Assembly (NCBI GenBank): GCA_963779735.1
Contig: CAVZZJ010000013.1
Span: 46,619-110,618, forward strand
Reading direction: 5' to 3'
DNA length: 64,000 bases
Source of the DNA: Bog-473 sp963779735
GTDB lineage: Bacteria; Actinomycetota; Acidimicrobiia; Acidimicrobiales; RAAP-2
In this document: positions 54,290 through 63,343 of the stretch, piece by piece
Position numbering within the stretch: position 1 is the stretch's first letter
Layout of the letters: every line of letters starts with the position of its first letter
Made by a program: the position numbers and the translations under genes
Notes under the pieces: model-generated
The model's input: only the letters and a program-made list of their open reading frames with translations
Told to the model about the DNA's origin: nothing
The model's database searches: none

Positions 54290-54964
54290 CTAACGGGTAT
54301 CGGTGCGGCGCTGTAGGGGTGAGCGCCGCAGGCCGGGTCTGGGCAAGTCGGGTAGGGCGCCCAGCACGGTGATCTCCTCGCCCAGACGGGCGCCCTGAAG
54401 AAGCTCGAGGTGGTCACCGCTCCAGAAGCGGCCGGCGTCGTACCAGTTCGCCGGGCGGTTGTCGGCGAGAAGGCCCATGGCCTGATAGGTGCCGGCGACA
54501 ACCTCGGCGCAGTAGCTGGCCTCGACGTCGGCCGGGCGGCGAATCCGTCCCCGTGCCCAACGGCCGGCCAGGGCGAGCGTGGACGGGAACGGCGTGCCGT
54601 CCTTACGAGCGATCTCCGTCAGCACAGCGTCCTCCATCTCCGGGGTCACCTCGGCGCGCAGTTGGCGGAGCCAGGCGCTCTGGGAGTAGCGCTCCATCCA
54701 GGTGGTCACCGCTTCCCGTAGGTCGTGGAGCTGCACGCCCCGGTGGTAGGTGCCGCTCCACACGTCAAGCAGCGAGTGGCCCAGTTCGGCATGCCACATC
54801 AGCGGTGGGAGGTCCTCGAGTACGACCGCCATACCCACATGGTTGACGGGGCTGTTGGTGAAAACTCGGATGGCGTGGTCGGCGGCGCTCGGGCCCCGGA
54901 ACAGCCACAGGTCCCCGGTGCGCGTCAGTTCGACCGCGTCATCCACGCTGAGCGGTTCAGCCAT
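54290..54964 (-). CDS. Permuted NlpC/P60-like (YiiX-type) protein
   Basis: A 224-residue protein resembling the circularly permuted papain-fold group (YiiX/YycO). A strand with the candidate catalytic His comes first, in NSPVNHVGMAVVL, and the candidate Cys later, in ASYCAEVVAGTYQAMGLL, reversed from standard NlpC/P60. GDLWLFRG precedes the His. No signal peptide is seen. Its start lies 7 nt inside the end of an upstream small membrane protein gene, so the two are coupled. Substrate unknown; the family includes hydrolases acting on peptidoglycan or lipid amides. Confidence 0.68.
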   Translation of the reverse strand: MAEPLSVDDAVELTRTGDLWLFRGPSAADHAIRVFTNSPVNHVGMAVVLEDLPPLMWHAELGHSLLDVWSGTYHRGVQLHDLREAVTTWMERYSQSAWLRQLRAEVTPEMEDAVLTEIARKDGTPFPSTLALAGRWARGRIRRPADVEASYCAEVVAGTYQAMGLLADNRPANWYDAGRFWSGDHLELLQGARLGEEITVLGALPDLPRPGLRRSPLQRRTDTR

Positions 54965-55223
54965 GGCGCACGAACTGGAACGACTTTCCGGCCAGGCGGC
55001 GCACGCGGTGGAAGCGCTCTGGCCGAGCGGCCGGGAGGCTCAACATCGGGGCGACATCCGTGATCGCCGCGATGGCCGCGACCCGCTGGTGCAGTCGAAT
55101 CCGCACGTCGTCGGGCGTGTAGGCCCTGCGTCGACGCTCCGATCGGACGACTGCCACGCCGGTGGCGGCGACACTCGCCAGGCCGGCGAGCCCGACGATC
55201 TTCCAGAAGGAATGTTTCCTCAT
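54957..55223 (-). CDS. Small membrane-anchored hypothetical protein
   Basis: An 88-residue protein with one N-terminal hydrophobic helix (VGLAGLASVAATGVAVV, about 10-26) flanked by basic residues (RSERRRR). The rest is soluble and basic, ending AGKSFQFVRHG. AGGAAG lies directly before the ATG. It overlaps the start of the YiiX-type gene by 8 nt, suggesting co-expression. No family recognised. Confidence 0.55.
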   Translation of the reverse strand: MRKHSFWKIVGLAGLASVAATGVAVVRSERRRRAYTPDDVRIRLHQRVAAIAAITDVAPMLSLPAARPERFHRVRRLAGKSFQFVRHG

Positions 55224-55348
55224 CTTCCTGTCATCCTAAAAGAGACGTCACACGAGTTTCCGGGCCACTAGCTCAGCCGGGGTCTGAGCGGACGCGCGCC
55301 CCACGTGAGGAGCTCCAGCTTCGTGGTTGAGCAGGGCCATCCACCTCT

Positions 55349-55455
55349 CTCGCTGAGGGACCTCAACCGGGACAGAAGGTGTCCCCCTTCAGCGAGCGGG
55401 TCCGGGGTCCCCTAGACATCGGTCCGGGGTTCGGCTGACCTGGTACCTCAGGGAC
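55349..55455. repeat. Repeat B: nested palindrome, copy 2
   Basis: Outer arms CTCGCTGA (55349-55356) and TCAGCGAG (55389-55396) pair over 8 bp; inner arms GGGACA (55369-55374) and TGTCCC (55380-55385) pair over 6 bp. A trailing part has GCTGACCTGG and TCAGGGAC. Same order and orientation as repeat A at 44127. Apart from it, the 360-nt space between 55224 and 55583 holds nothing recognised. Confidence 0.75.
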
Positions 55456-55583
55456 GCCCGGACTGGCCAGGACGCCATGCTCGTCCAGGGCGCGAAGGGG
55501 GTCTCGGCAACACTCGACCGCGACGAACCGGTGGAACGAACGGGCCATATGAATACGCGGCGATTTGTCCAGATCCGCCTGGT

Positions 55584-56459
55584 TCAGTAGCCGAGGTTGA
55601 CCAGCAGCTCCTCGGTTTCGGTCCACAGGCGGGTGGCGGCGGCATGGTCTTGTGCCGCTTCGGAGGGCGATTCCTCGGCCTTGCGGTAGAAGTACCGCCC
55701 ACCCTTGCGACCGCCTTCAGGATCGGTGGCCAGCCAGACCAGCGTTTCAGCTGGTTCATCGGGCGGTACCTTGTCGGCCGCGGCCATGTATGCCTGCATC
55801 GCCTCGTCCCCGTGAGACGCGAAGTTGCTGGCGACCAGGCCGGGATGCATGGACTGCGCCACGATTCCCTCGGGCCCCGCTCGCCGCGCCAACTCCCGGG
55901 TAAAGAGGATGTTGGCCAGCTTGGCCCTGCAATAGGCGGGGGTGGGATGGACATTGCCAAGGCTTTGCAGATCGTCCCAGTCGAGCCCGTCGGTAGCCCG
56001 GTGGGCGCTCGACGAAACTGCGATTACCCGCATCGTTCCTGGGGCCATGTCGGCTGCCCTCCATTTGAGCAACGGCATAAGTTCCCGTGTGAGCAGGAAG
56101 GCGGCGAGGTGGTTGGCGGCAAAAGTCGCCTCGGTGCCTTCCGCGGTGACGATCTGCCGGTCCCGTACCCCGCCCGCGTTGTTGATGAGGACATCGAGGC
56201 GAGTGGTTAGGCTCTTGATCTCGTCGGCTATGCGCTTGACTTCCGCCATCAGGGTGAAGTCGCCGCGCAGCATGATGAAGCTGCCGCCGTGACCCGCCAC
56301 CCCGGTGATCTCCGCTTCGGCGGCGGCGCTACGCTTTGGATCACGCCCTACGCCGATCGCCTGCCAACCGAGCTCCACGAGCTTGCGGGCGGTCGCCTTG
56401 CCGATTCCCGCGCTGGCTCCAGTGACGACCGCGACGGGCCGGTTGGCGTCGAGTTTCAA
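55584..56459 (-). CDS. Short-chain dehydrogenase/reductase
   Basis: A 291-residue SDR. The cofactor loop is TGASAGIGKATA (about 14-25), then LINNAGG, the active-site Ser in VSSSAHR, and YCRAK (Y-x3-K); MHPGLVASNF follows, as in retinol-dehydrogenase-like members. The start codon is TTG at 56459, decided by a strong AAGGAGGAG seven bases upstream. The C-terminal ~40 residues are longer than usual and Glu-rich. Substrate unknown. It is divergent from the phosphopantetheinyl transferase gene. Confidence 0.9.
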   Translation of the reverse strand: MKLDANRPVAVVTGASAGIGKATARKLVELGWQAIGVGRDPKRSAAAEAEITGVAGHGGSFIMLRGDFTLMAEVKRIADEIKSLTTRLDVLINNAGGVRDRQIVTAEGTEATFAANHLAAFLLTRELMPLLKWRAADMAPGTMRVIAVSSSAHRATDGLDWDDLQSLGNVHPTPAYCRAKLANILFTRELARRAGPEGIVAQSMHPGLVASNFASHGDEAMQAYMAAADKVPPDEPAETLVWLATDPEGGRKGGRYFYRKAEESPSEAAQDHAAATRLWTETEELLVNLGY

Positions 56460-56590
56460 AAGAGTCTCCTCCTTACATCAGCGGGGCCCGCACAGCGTCG
56501 AGACGAGACGAGACGAGCGCTTCTACTCCTGTCCGGTGGTGCTTCGCAATCCCTGCCGTCGCCGGTCCGGTAGCATCGAATGCTAGTTCC

Positions 56591-57265
56591 ATGAAGCGAC
56601 TGGAGTGCGAGGTGTGGACGGCGGAGGTAGCGGAGCGCCGTCCGGTGCACGACTCGCTTCTCGACGAGGTCGAGCTGGCCCGGGTCGACGCAGTGCGCCG
56701 CCCCATCGATCGAGCGAGGTTCGTCGTCGGTCTGGCGGTCCTCAAGTGCGCCGTCGCCGTGCACGCGGGATGTCCGGCACCCTCGGTGCGGGTTGACCGG
56801 CGCTGCCAGACCTGCGGTGGACACCACGGCCGACCGCGAGTGCCTGGAACCGATCTGCACGCCTCGGTCTCGCACTCCGGACCCCTGGTGGTGGTCGCGC
56901 TCACCGATGCCGGACCGGTCGGCGTCGACATCGAACACCGCGTCACGAACCGCTTACTCCCGGCGGCCCGCGACGTTGTGACCGCGTCGGAGCCGATCGT
57001 CGGTCCGGGGGACCTGTTGACCTACTGGTGCCGCAAGGAATCGGTGGTCAAGGCGACAGGCGACGGTTTGCGGGTCCCGCTGCGCGAGGTGGTCGTGAGC
57101 CCGGCCGTGGAGCGCGCTCGACTGGTGAGCTTTCGCGGGCAACCGCTCAGCGCATTCGTCACCGACCTGGACCTCGGGGCCGAGTATGCCGCCGCGCTGA
57201 CCATCCTCTCGCCCGCTGACATCACCGTCCGGGTCCGCTCGGCGGCGCCGCTGCTCGCGGGTTGA
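56591..57265 (+). CDS. 4'-phosphopantetheinyl transferase (Sfp type)
   Basis: A 224-residue Sfp/AcpT-type enzyme that attaches phosphopantetheine from CoA to a carrier domain. Motif VGVDIEHR binds Mg, and TYWCRKESVVKATGDGL carries the W-x2-KE-x3-K signature. A cysteine pair (RRCQTCGGHHG) also occurs, as in many family members. It is convergent with the carboxylic acid reductase gene, with 13 nt between stops. Carboxylic acid reductases need such a transferase, as in the known Nocardia car/npt pair, so this is probably its dedicated partner. Confidence 0.9.
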   Translation: MKRLECEVWTAEVAERRPVHDSLLDEVELARVDAVRRPIDRARFVVGLAVLKCAVAVHAGCPAPSVRVDRRCQTCGGHHGRPRVPGTDLHASVSHSGPLVVVALTDAGPVGVDIEHRVTNRLLPAARDVVTASEPIVGPGDLLTYWCRKESVVKATGDGLRVPLREVVVSPAVERARLVSFRGQPLSAFVTDLDLGAEYAAALTILSPADITVRVRSAAPLLAG

Positions 57266-57278
57266 ACAGGCTCGCATG

Positions 57279-60200
57279 CTAAGGCACTCCGTCGGCGCCC
57301 GGTTCGGGGATGAGCCCGAGCTGGTGCATGTCCTCCAGGCATTTCCGGATAAACCCCCGGCTTAGGTGGGGGACGTCGGGCCCGATGGGGAGCGCACGCA
57401 CGGCATCCTGGAACCGCTTGCTGCTCACCATCGTCTCCACCGGCCGCGCCCGGCGCAACGATCCGAGAACCGACAGCGACGAGAGCTGGCGCTTGGCCTC
57501 GGGCAGCATCCGCAGCTTCGTTCGAACCGTCCCAGCCAGTCGCCATAGGCGGGCACTCGCTCCAGCACGTAGCCCGCCTCCTCAATCCAGTCGATGAACG
57601 TGTCGAGCGAAATCCCATCGTCGACGTGGTGGTTGACCACGTGGAACGTGCGGAGCTCGTCATGCGGCTCGAGGCTGATGCCGACGATGGCGGCGGCGAC
57701 GAAGTCGACGGGCAAGCCGTCATAGTGCGCCCGGGACCGGCTCCCGTCTGGTTCGAACGGATGGAACGATGCCGGCGCCAACCCGGTCATCACCACGCTG
57801 GCGAGGAGCCGAGTGAAGATGTCGGGGACGTTGATCTGCTGGTGGTAGCGGGAGTGGGCCAGCATCATGTCGCCCCGGTACACGTTCACCGGCAGACCGA
57901 ACCGCCGGTGGGCCGAGTGCAGCACCTGCTCGGCTGCCCACTTGCTCGTCCCGTAGCCCATTCCGTAGGTGTCGAGATCGATTCCCTCTACGAGGGGCGA
58001 GTCCTCATCGCTGCCCGTGCCGCGGTCGATCAGATAGGTGGTAGCCACCGACGAGATGAAGTCGAAGCGCTTCCGCCGGCCGGTCAGCGCCAGGCGGACC
58101 AGCTCGGCGGTCCCCGCCACGTTGGGACCGAACAGGTCCTCGTAGGGCAGTACATGGTTCACCAGCGCGCCCGGATGGGAGATCCGGTCGACCTCCCGGG
58201 CCAGGCGCTCGAACTCCGCAACGCCGAGACCGAGTCAACGTTCGGCGACATCGCCCACCACGACCTCGAGGCGACCCTCTGCCAGGGCGGCGAAGCACTG
58301 CTCGAGCTCGGGGTCGCCCTCGAAGGCCGACGCCAAGCGGCGCCGAGCGGCGGCCTCGTCGGCGGCACGCACCAGGCAAATCAGCTTCCCGCCGGTCGTC
58401 GAGAGCCGCTTCGAGCCACTCCAGGCACATGAATCGACCGAGGAAGCCGGTAGCGCCGGTCAGCAGCACGCAGCTCGAGGCGGTCGGAGGGGGCTCGACG
58501 GGCAGATGCGCGAGCGGGTCGTCGTCGACGAACCCGGCGATGTCGAGGTCACCGGCCCGCACCAGGCGGGCACCTCTGCCGTGGATTTGGTCGAAGGTGG
58601 GCAGCGGGCTGTCGTCCTCGGCGAGCGCGGCCTCAATCGCCCGTGCCCACCGAGCGGGGTTGCCCGCCGGACTGAGGATGGCGTTGACAGGCAGGATTAC
58701 GCCGAAGATGTCCTCGAGCATCCCCGAGAACGCCGCGGCACCGAGCGAGTCACCGCCGAGGTCGACGAAACCGTAGGGCTGGGAGACGTCGATGCCCTCG
58801 ACGCCGAGCGACACTTCCAGGGCTTTGCCGACCTTTTCGAGGACGCTCATGCCGCTTCCAAGACTGTGGAGCGCCTCGAGCTCCTCGCATTGGCGTTGCT
58901 CGAGACGCGCGTACAGCTGTTCTAGCCGCTGCCCGTACCTGGCCTCGAACGCCGGGCGCATGCGCTTGTGCACGCTCGACAGAAGTCCGTTCTCGTGAGT
59001 AAACGGCTCCATCTCGACGATGAAGTCGCGTGGCACCTCGAACGACCGCAAGCCCGCCTCCTCGGCGACCTTCTTCAACTCCAAGCGGATCAGATCCCGG
59101 AGTCCCGCCTCGTCCGGGTCCCCGCCGGAACCTCCCGAGCAAGATCCATGTTCGGGACCACCACCGCCAACACATACGAGCGCGAGGAGTTGCCATAAAC
59201 GAAGACCTGCTCGATCAGTTCGCTGCCGCTCTCGAACGTCGTCGCCAGCGCGCCGACGGCGACGAACTCGCTTTGGGAAAGCTTGAGGACGTCGTTGCGG
59301 CGAGCGATCCACTCGATGCGGTCGGGACCCCGCTCCTCGACGATGTCCCCCGTCAGGAGAAAGCCATCCTCATCGAAGAGGGCGGCCGTGGCCTCCGGGC
59401 GATTGAAGTAGCCGGGCGTGGCCCGCTCGGTCTTCACACAGAACTCGCCGCGTGGGTAAGGCTTGTCGGTCCGTAAGTAGCCCAACTCCGGGACGTCGCG
59501 CAGCTTGTAGTCGATGACCGGCGGTCGAAGGAGCCGCCCGCCCATGGCGACGGTTCCCGCCTCGGTAGTGCCGTAACCGCCGCCCATGTCGACCTGGAAG
59601 CAGTCCTTGAAGCACTCCATGATGAACCGCTTGACCTCGGGCGTCGTGGGCGCCCACACCGGTCAAGGTGCAGATCCGATCGCCTAGGTAGCTCGCGCCC
59701 ATCTCCTTCATGACTTGGGCCCGAACCGCGTCGGCGTCGCCCTCACCCCCAGCGGTGCGCCGGACGGCCTCGCTCAGGTAATGGTGGTAGATCAGCTCCA
59801 ACACGCGGGGGAAGGCCACAATCTCAGTAGGCCGAGCCAGGCGGATGTCCTCGAAGAGCGTGGAGAGATCGCTCCTCGCGGTGAAGTACACCGTCCCGCC
59901 GCGGGCCAAGGGCAAGGACACCGCGCTCCGACCGCCCATGTGGTTCAACGGGGCGAACGCGACTCGACCCCCGGCAGGGGGAGCTCCCCGGGATCCACAT
60001 CGCCGCGATCATCCGCTCGGTGATGATCACGCCCTTTGGTGACCCGGTGCTCCCCGAGGAGTGCACCACTAGCGCCATCCGGTCCAGGCCCTCACGGCTC
60101 GGAGGCAACGGTTCCCACGGTTCAGCTCACCGCCAATGGTGATCAGCTCGTCGAGGGTGACCAGCTGCGCCTTCGACCCGCTCCGAACCAGCTCCTCCTG

Positions 60201-60813
60201 GGCGGCGATGTACTGTTCGCGGTCCTCGTCGAAGCGGTCGTCGTATCCAAAGACGATCACGCTGCGGACCGAGCCGTTCCTCCCCGCCAATCGCGCCGCG
60301 AGCAGCAGGTCCTCCACCGGCGCGGCCACCGCCGTCGGTGCGACATCGGTGAAGATCCCCTCCAGGTCGGCCCGCCAGGGTCGATTGCAGCGGAACGCAG
60401 ACACCTAGCGTGTAGGCGATCGCCAGGTCGACGGTGACGTAGTCGGTCCCCGCGGACCCCAGGATGCACACGAAGTCACCCGGCTCGACGCGGTGCTGCT
60501 CGTGGTGCCGCCACACTGCGGCCAGGCGCCTGATCCGGTCGTGCAGCTCCCCGTAGGTGATCGTGTCGAAGTGGGGCAGGTACTCCCGTTGGTGCGTCCG
60601 GTGTCACGATCCGGCCGAGGGCGTACGCCCGCTCGCCCAGCGCGGGACGTCCGGCGTAGCCGTCGAGGATCGTGGAGATCACCTGCTGGTAGGAAAGCCC
60701 CGGCCGGCGGGCGGCCTTCCCCACATCGGGGTCGGGCATGAGCGAGTGGATCTGGGGTCCGTCTTCGCCAAATCCAACGGGTGCTTCCTCACGGTGGGCA
60801 CTTTCGACACCAT
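57279..60813 (-). pseudogene. Carboxylic acid reductase (A-T-R), many frameshifts
   Basis: Collinear pieces in three frames add up to about 1,178 codons, the normal length of a carboxylic acid reductase, which reduces acids to aldehydes with ATP and NADPH. In order are ISTILDGYAGRPALGERAY (start of the A domain), HSSGSTGSPKGV (A3), GGGYGTTEAG, LRTDKPYPRGEF, RRNDVLKLSQSEF, the carrier site LGGDSLGAAAF, LLTGATGFLGRF at the reductase NADPH loop, and YGTSKWAAE. Breaks lie near 60757, 60595, 60375, 60112, 59980, 59655, 59120, 58390 and 57525, plus an in-frame TGA at 58235-58237. No substantial deletion is seen, so it is either a recent pseudogene or poor sequence. Confidence 0.85.
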
Positions 60814-61108
60814 GGTTATCGCTCCTCTGTCGCCGCGGCCGGAGGACGACGTGCCAAGCGGCGAGTCCCCCCAATGGTCTTGGACCGATCGGTCCACTAT
60901 GGGTCCCTTGTTTATCACAATTTGAAAGGCGTCCAGCATCCCGCGGCGACGAGGTCGTCCGGTTCGGATCTTCAGGTGGAACCGCATGTGCCGTCGGGGC
61001 GGCTCGTCGCCTTGGGACGTGTGCCCACTAAATCCCCTTGTGGCGCCGGATGATCCGACCATGTGGTCAACCTCGAACCCCACCCGGCGCCTCGCGGCGA
61101 CACGCCGG

Positions 61109-61556
61109 TCAGTTCGCTCGGGGTGTCCGTTGTAGCAACTCGATGCGAAGGCCGTCCAGCACCGAGACACAGAGCATGATGATCGTCCCTCCGTCCCCCG
61201 GCGGACCTCCGTGCGCGCGCGTTCAAGGATCGTGGCGCCGTACGACGGGGGGCGCCCCGCCTCAGCGTTGACGTCGTCGACCTGTATGCACAGGTGAGTG
61301 AGCCCGAGCTGGGCGCGCTGAAGAATTGCCATGGCGTCCCCATGGGGCCCGGCACGGACCAGCACATAAGCTCGATGCGGAAGCCGTCCTTCACGACGTA
61401 GCGCATGCGCATCTGGGCGCGGCCCGCATTGATCTCGGCGAGATCGGCAACCTCGTCACCGGAGGCGGATGCGCCACCGGCCTCGAAACCCAACGCCTCG
61501 GTGAAAAACTGGACGGCGGCATCGAGGTCCGATACCGCCAGGCCGACGTGCGACAA
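61109..61556 (-). pseudogene. Single-domain VOC protein, frameshifted
   Basis: About 149 codons of a methylmalonyl-epimerase-like VOC protein in three frames: LSHVGLAVSDLDAAVQFF, MRYVVKDGFRIELM (frame 1), GLTHLCIQVDDVNAEA (frame 2), and MLCVSVLDGLRIELLQRTP (frame 3), ending at TGA 61111-61109. Two indels (near 61330 and 61200) would restore one frame. The start is TTG at 61556 or slightly upstream. Its 5' end is 75 nt from the divergent FAD gene. Function not assigned; the position suggests the same pathway as the neighbouring reductase. Confidence 0.7.
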
Positions 61557-61631
61557 GACCCGGTCGACGGCGGCACTGTAGACGGATTGTTGATGGAGGG
61601 CCTGCCGCCCAGCGAGGAGAAGGGAACGGGG

Positions 61632-63027
61632 ATGGCTGTTGACGTTGATGTTGTCGTTGTTGGTTCGGGTGCCGCTGGGCGGACGGCTGCCCTCACCGCC
61701 CGCGGCCAGGGGGCGCGGGCGGCGATCGCGGAGTCCGAAACGATTCTCGGTGGCGCGACTCGCCTGTCCGCCGGCTGGGTGATGGCCGTGGTAAATAACC
61801 CCAGCGACGGGCTGGGTTGGCGGATAGTGCCGAGAACCTCTACCACGAGTACATGTTCATCAACCAATTCGGCCTGCAGCCGGCATTGGTTCGCCGCCTC
61901 GCTGAAGGCGGCGCCGACGCCATCTCGTGGCTCGTCGAGCAGGGAGTGCGCTTCGACCCGGACATCAAGAAGGGCGGGCCGGAACTCGTTCCCCGTACGC
62001 ACGCGCCGGAGGGTTATGGCCAGGGCGTCGTCGACCTGCTCGAGCGCCGGTGCCGGTAACAGGGCATCGACATCGCGGTCGATCAGCGCGTCGATCGCCT
62101 GCTCATGCGCGCTGACGCTGTCGTGGGTTTGGCGGTCGGCGACTGGGAGCTCGAGGCCGGCGCGGTTGTTCTCGCGACCGGCGGCTTCGGTGCCAACCGC
62201 GTGCTGGTCGACGAACATCTGCCGAGCGTGGGCCGTTCCGGTGACTGGGTGTTCTACATCGGTCCGGAGAGCTCAAGAGGTGAACGCCTGCTCGCTTTGG
62301 CGGGGTCCGTCGGTGCCGCGATGATCGGTCAGGACCACTTCATCTCACTCCCCGTGCCAAGGCCGGATGGCCCCGACTTCGACTCCTATCTCCCGGCATG
62401 GATGCTGGTCGTTGGCCCTGACGGCCGACGGCTCTGCGACGAGACCTCGCCGTACGGGATCACCTGCGGGCTGTTGATCGAGGCCGGTGGGCGTGTTTTC
62501 GGGTTCTTCGACGAGCAAATCCTGGCCGACAACGGCACTCCTGAGTTGCCAACGTTCAAGCCTCACCCCAGCGGAGCGCTCCGGCCGGTGGCGTTCTGGA
62601 CGAGCAATACCATCCGGCGGTGCATCGACGGGGGCAGCATCGTCCGCGCGGAAAGCCTCGAAGAGCTCTTCTCGACACTGGATCTGCCGGTTGCGGCCAC
62701 GGTGGGCTCACCCCTCAGGTACAACGATCTGCCTCGCTCGGCGAGGACCGAGACTTCGGGGAAGACGCACGGTTCGTCCGTCCTATAGAGAAGCCGCCGT
62801 TCTACGGCGTCGAGCTGCGTCCTGCGGCCATCGGCGCCACCAGTTACGGCGTGCAGATCGACGTGCTCGGTCAGGTGCTCGACGAATGCCAGACCCCCAT
62901 CGCGGGACTGTTCGCCGCGGGGGAACGCACCGGCGGGACTCTCGGGCCCTCGTGGTACCTGAGCAGCGGCAACAGCCTCGGTAACTGCTTCGTGTTCGGC
63001 CGGGTGGCCGGTCGATCCGCGGCCTAA
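61632..63027 (+). pseudogene. FAD-dependent dehydrogenase (fumarate reductase/KstD-like), broken
   Basis: About 465 codons of a flavoprotein of the fumarate-reductase/3-ketosteroid-dehydrogenase superfamily. FAD-binding start VDVVVVGSGAAGRTAALTA, then ATRLSAGW; after a frameshift near 61815, NLYHEYMFINQFG and LVEQGVRFD; then GAVVLATGGFGANRVLVDEH, and after a frameshift near 62735, GLFAAGERTGGT and SSGNSLGNCFVFGRVAGRSAA. An in-frame TAA at 62057-62059 lies between ERRCR and QGIDIAVDQRV. The order and motifs are intact. It is divergent from the VOC gene. Substrate unknown; a steroid-type ring dehydrogenation is possible but unproven. Confidence 0.78.
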
Positions 63028-63098
63028 TATGTGCTGTGCGGGGCGGCGCAAACCTAGGGACCGTGTCACAGAACGAGCGGCCACTGTCAGACGTTGCG

Positions 63099-63215
63099 TC
63101 CCCCTCTTGACCCCTATGATCTGCCCTGTAATGAAACCCGACTCGTCACTGACCAGGAAAAGCGCAGCCGGCAGTGATGTCCTCCCGTCGCCAAGCGCGG
63201 CCGACGGGGTCGTCG
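63099..63215 (-). pseudogene. C-terminal remnant of a short-chain dehydrogenase
   Basis: About 40 codons in two frames resemble the SDR end: VGRAWRREDITA, then ALFLVSDESGFITGQIIGV. The family normally reads LFLASDESGxITGQxxxVxGG. The rest of the gene is absent or unrecognisable. The remaining space from 63028 to 63343 holds nothing else recognised. Confidence 0.5.
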
Positions 63216-63343
63216 CGACGCCTGGAAGCCGACACCACAAGGTGGTCCTCTGCCACGATCGCCCTGGGGCTACTGTTGCACCGCCTCAAGCGTGGCCGTG
63301 GGGAGTTGGTCGGACGGCGAGGTACCCGATACCGGTGTCAAGG

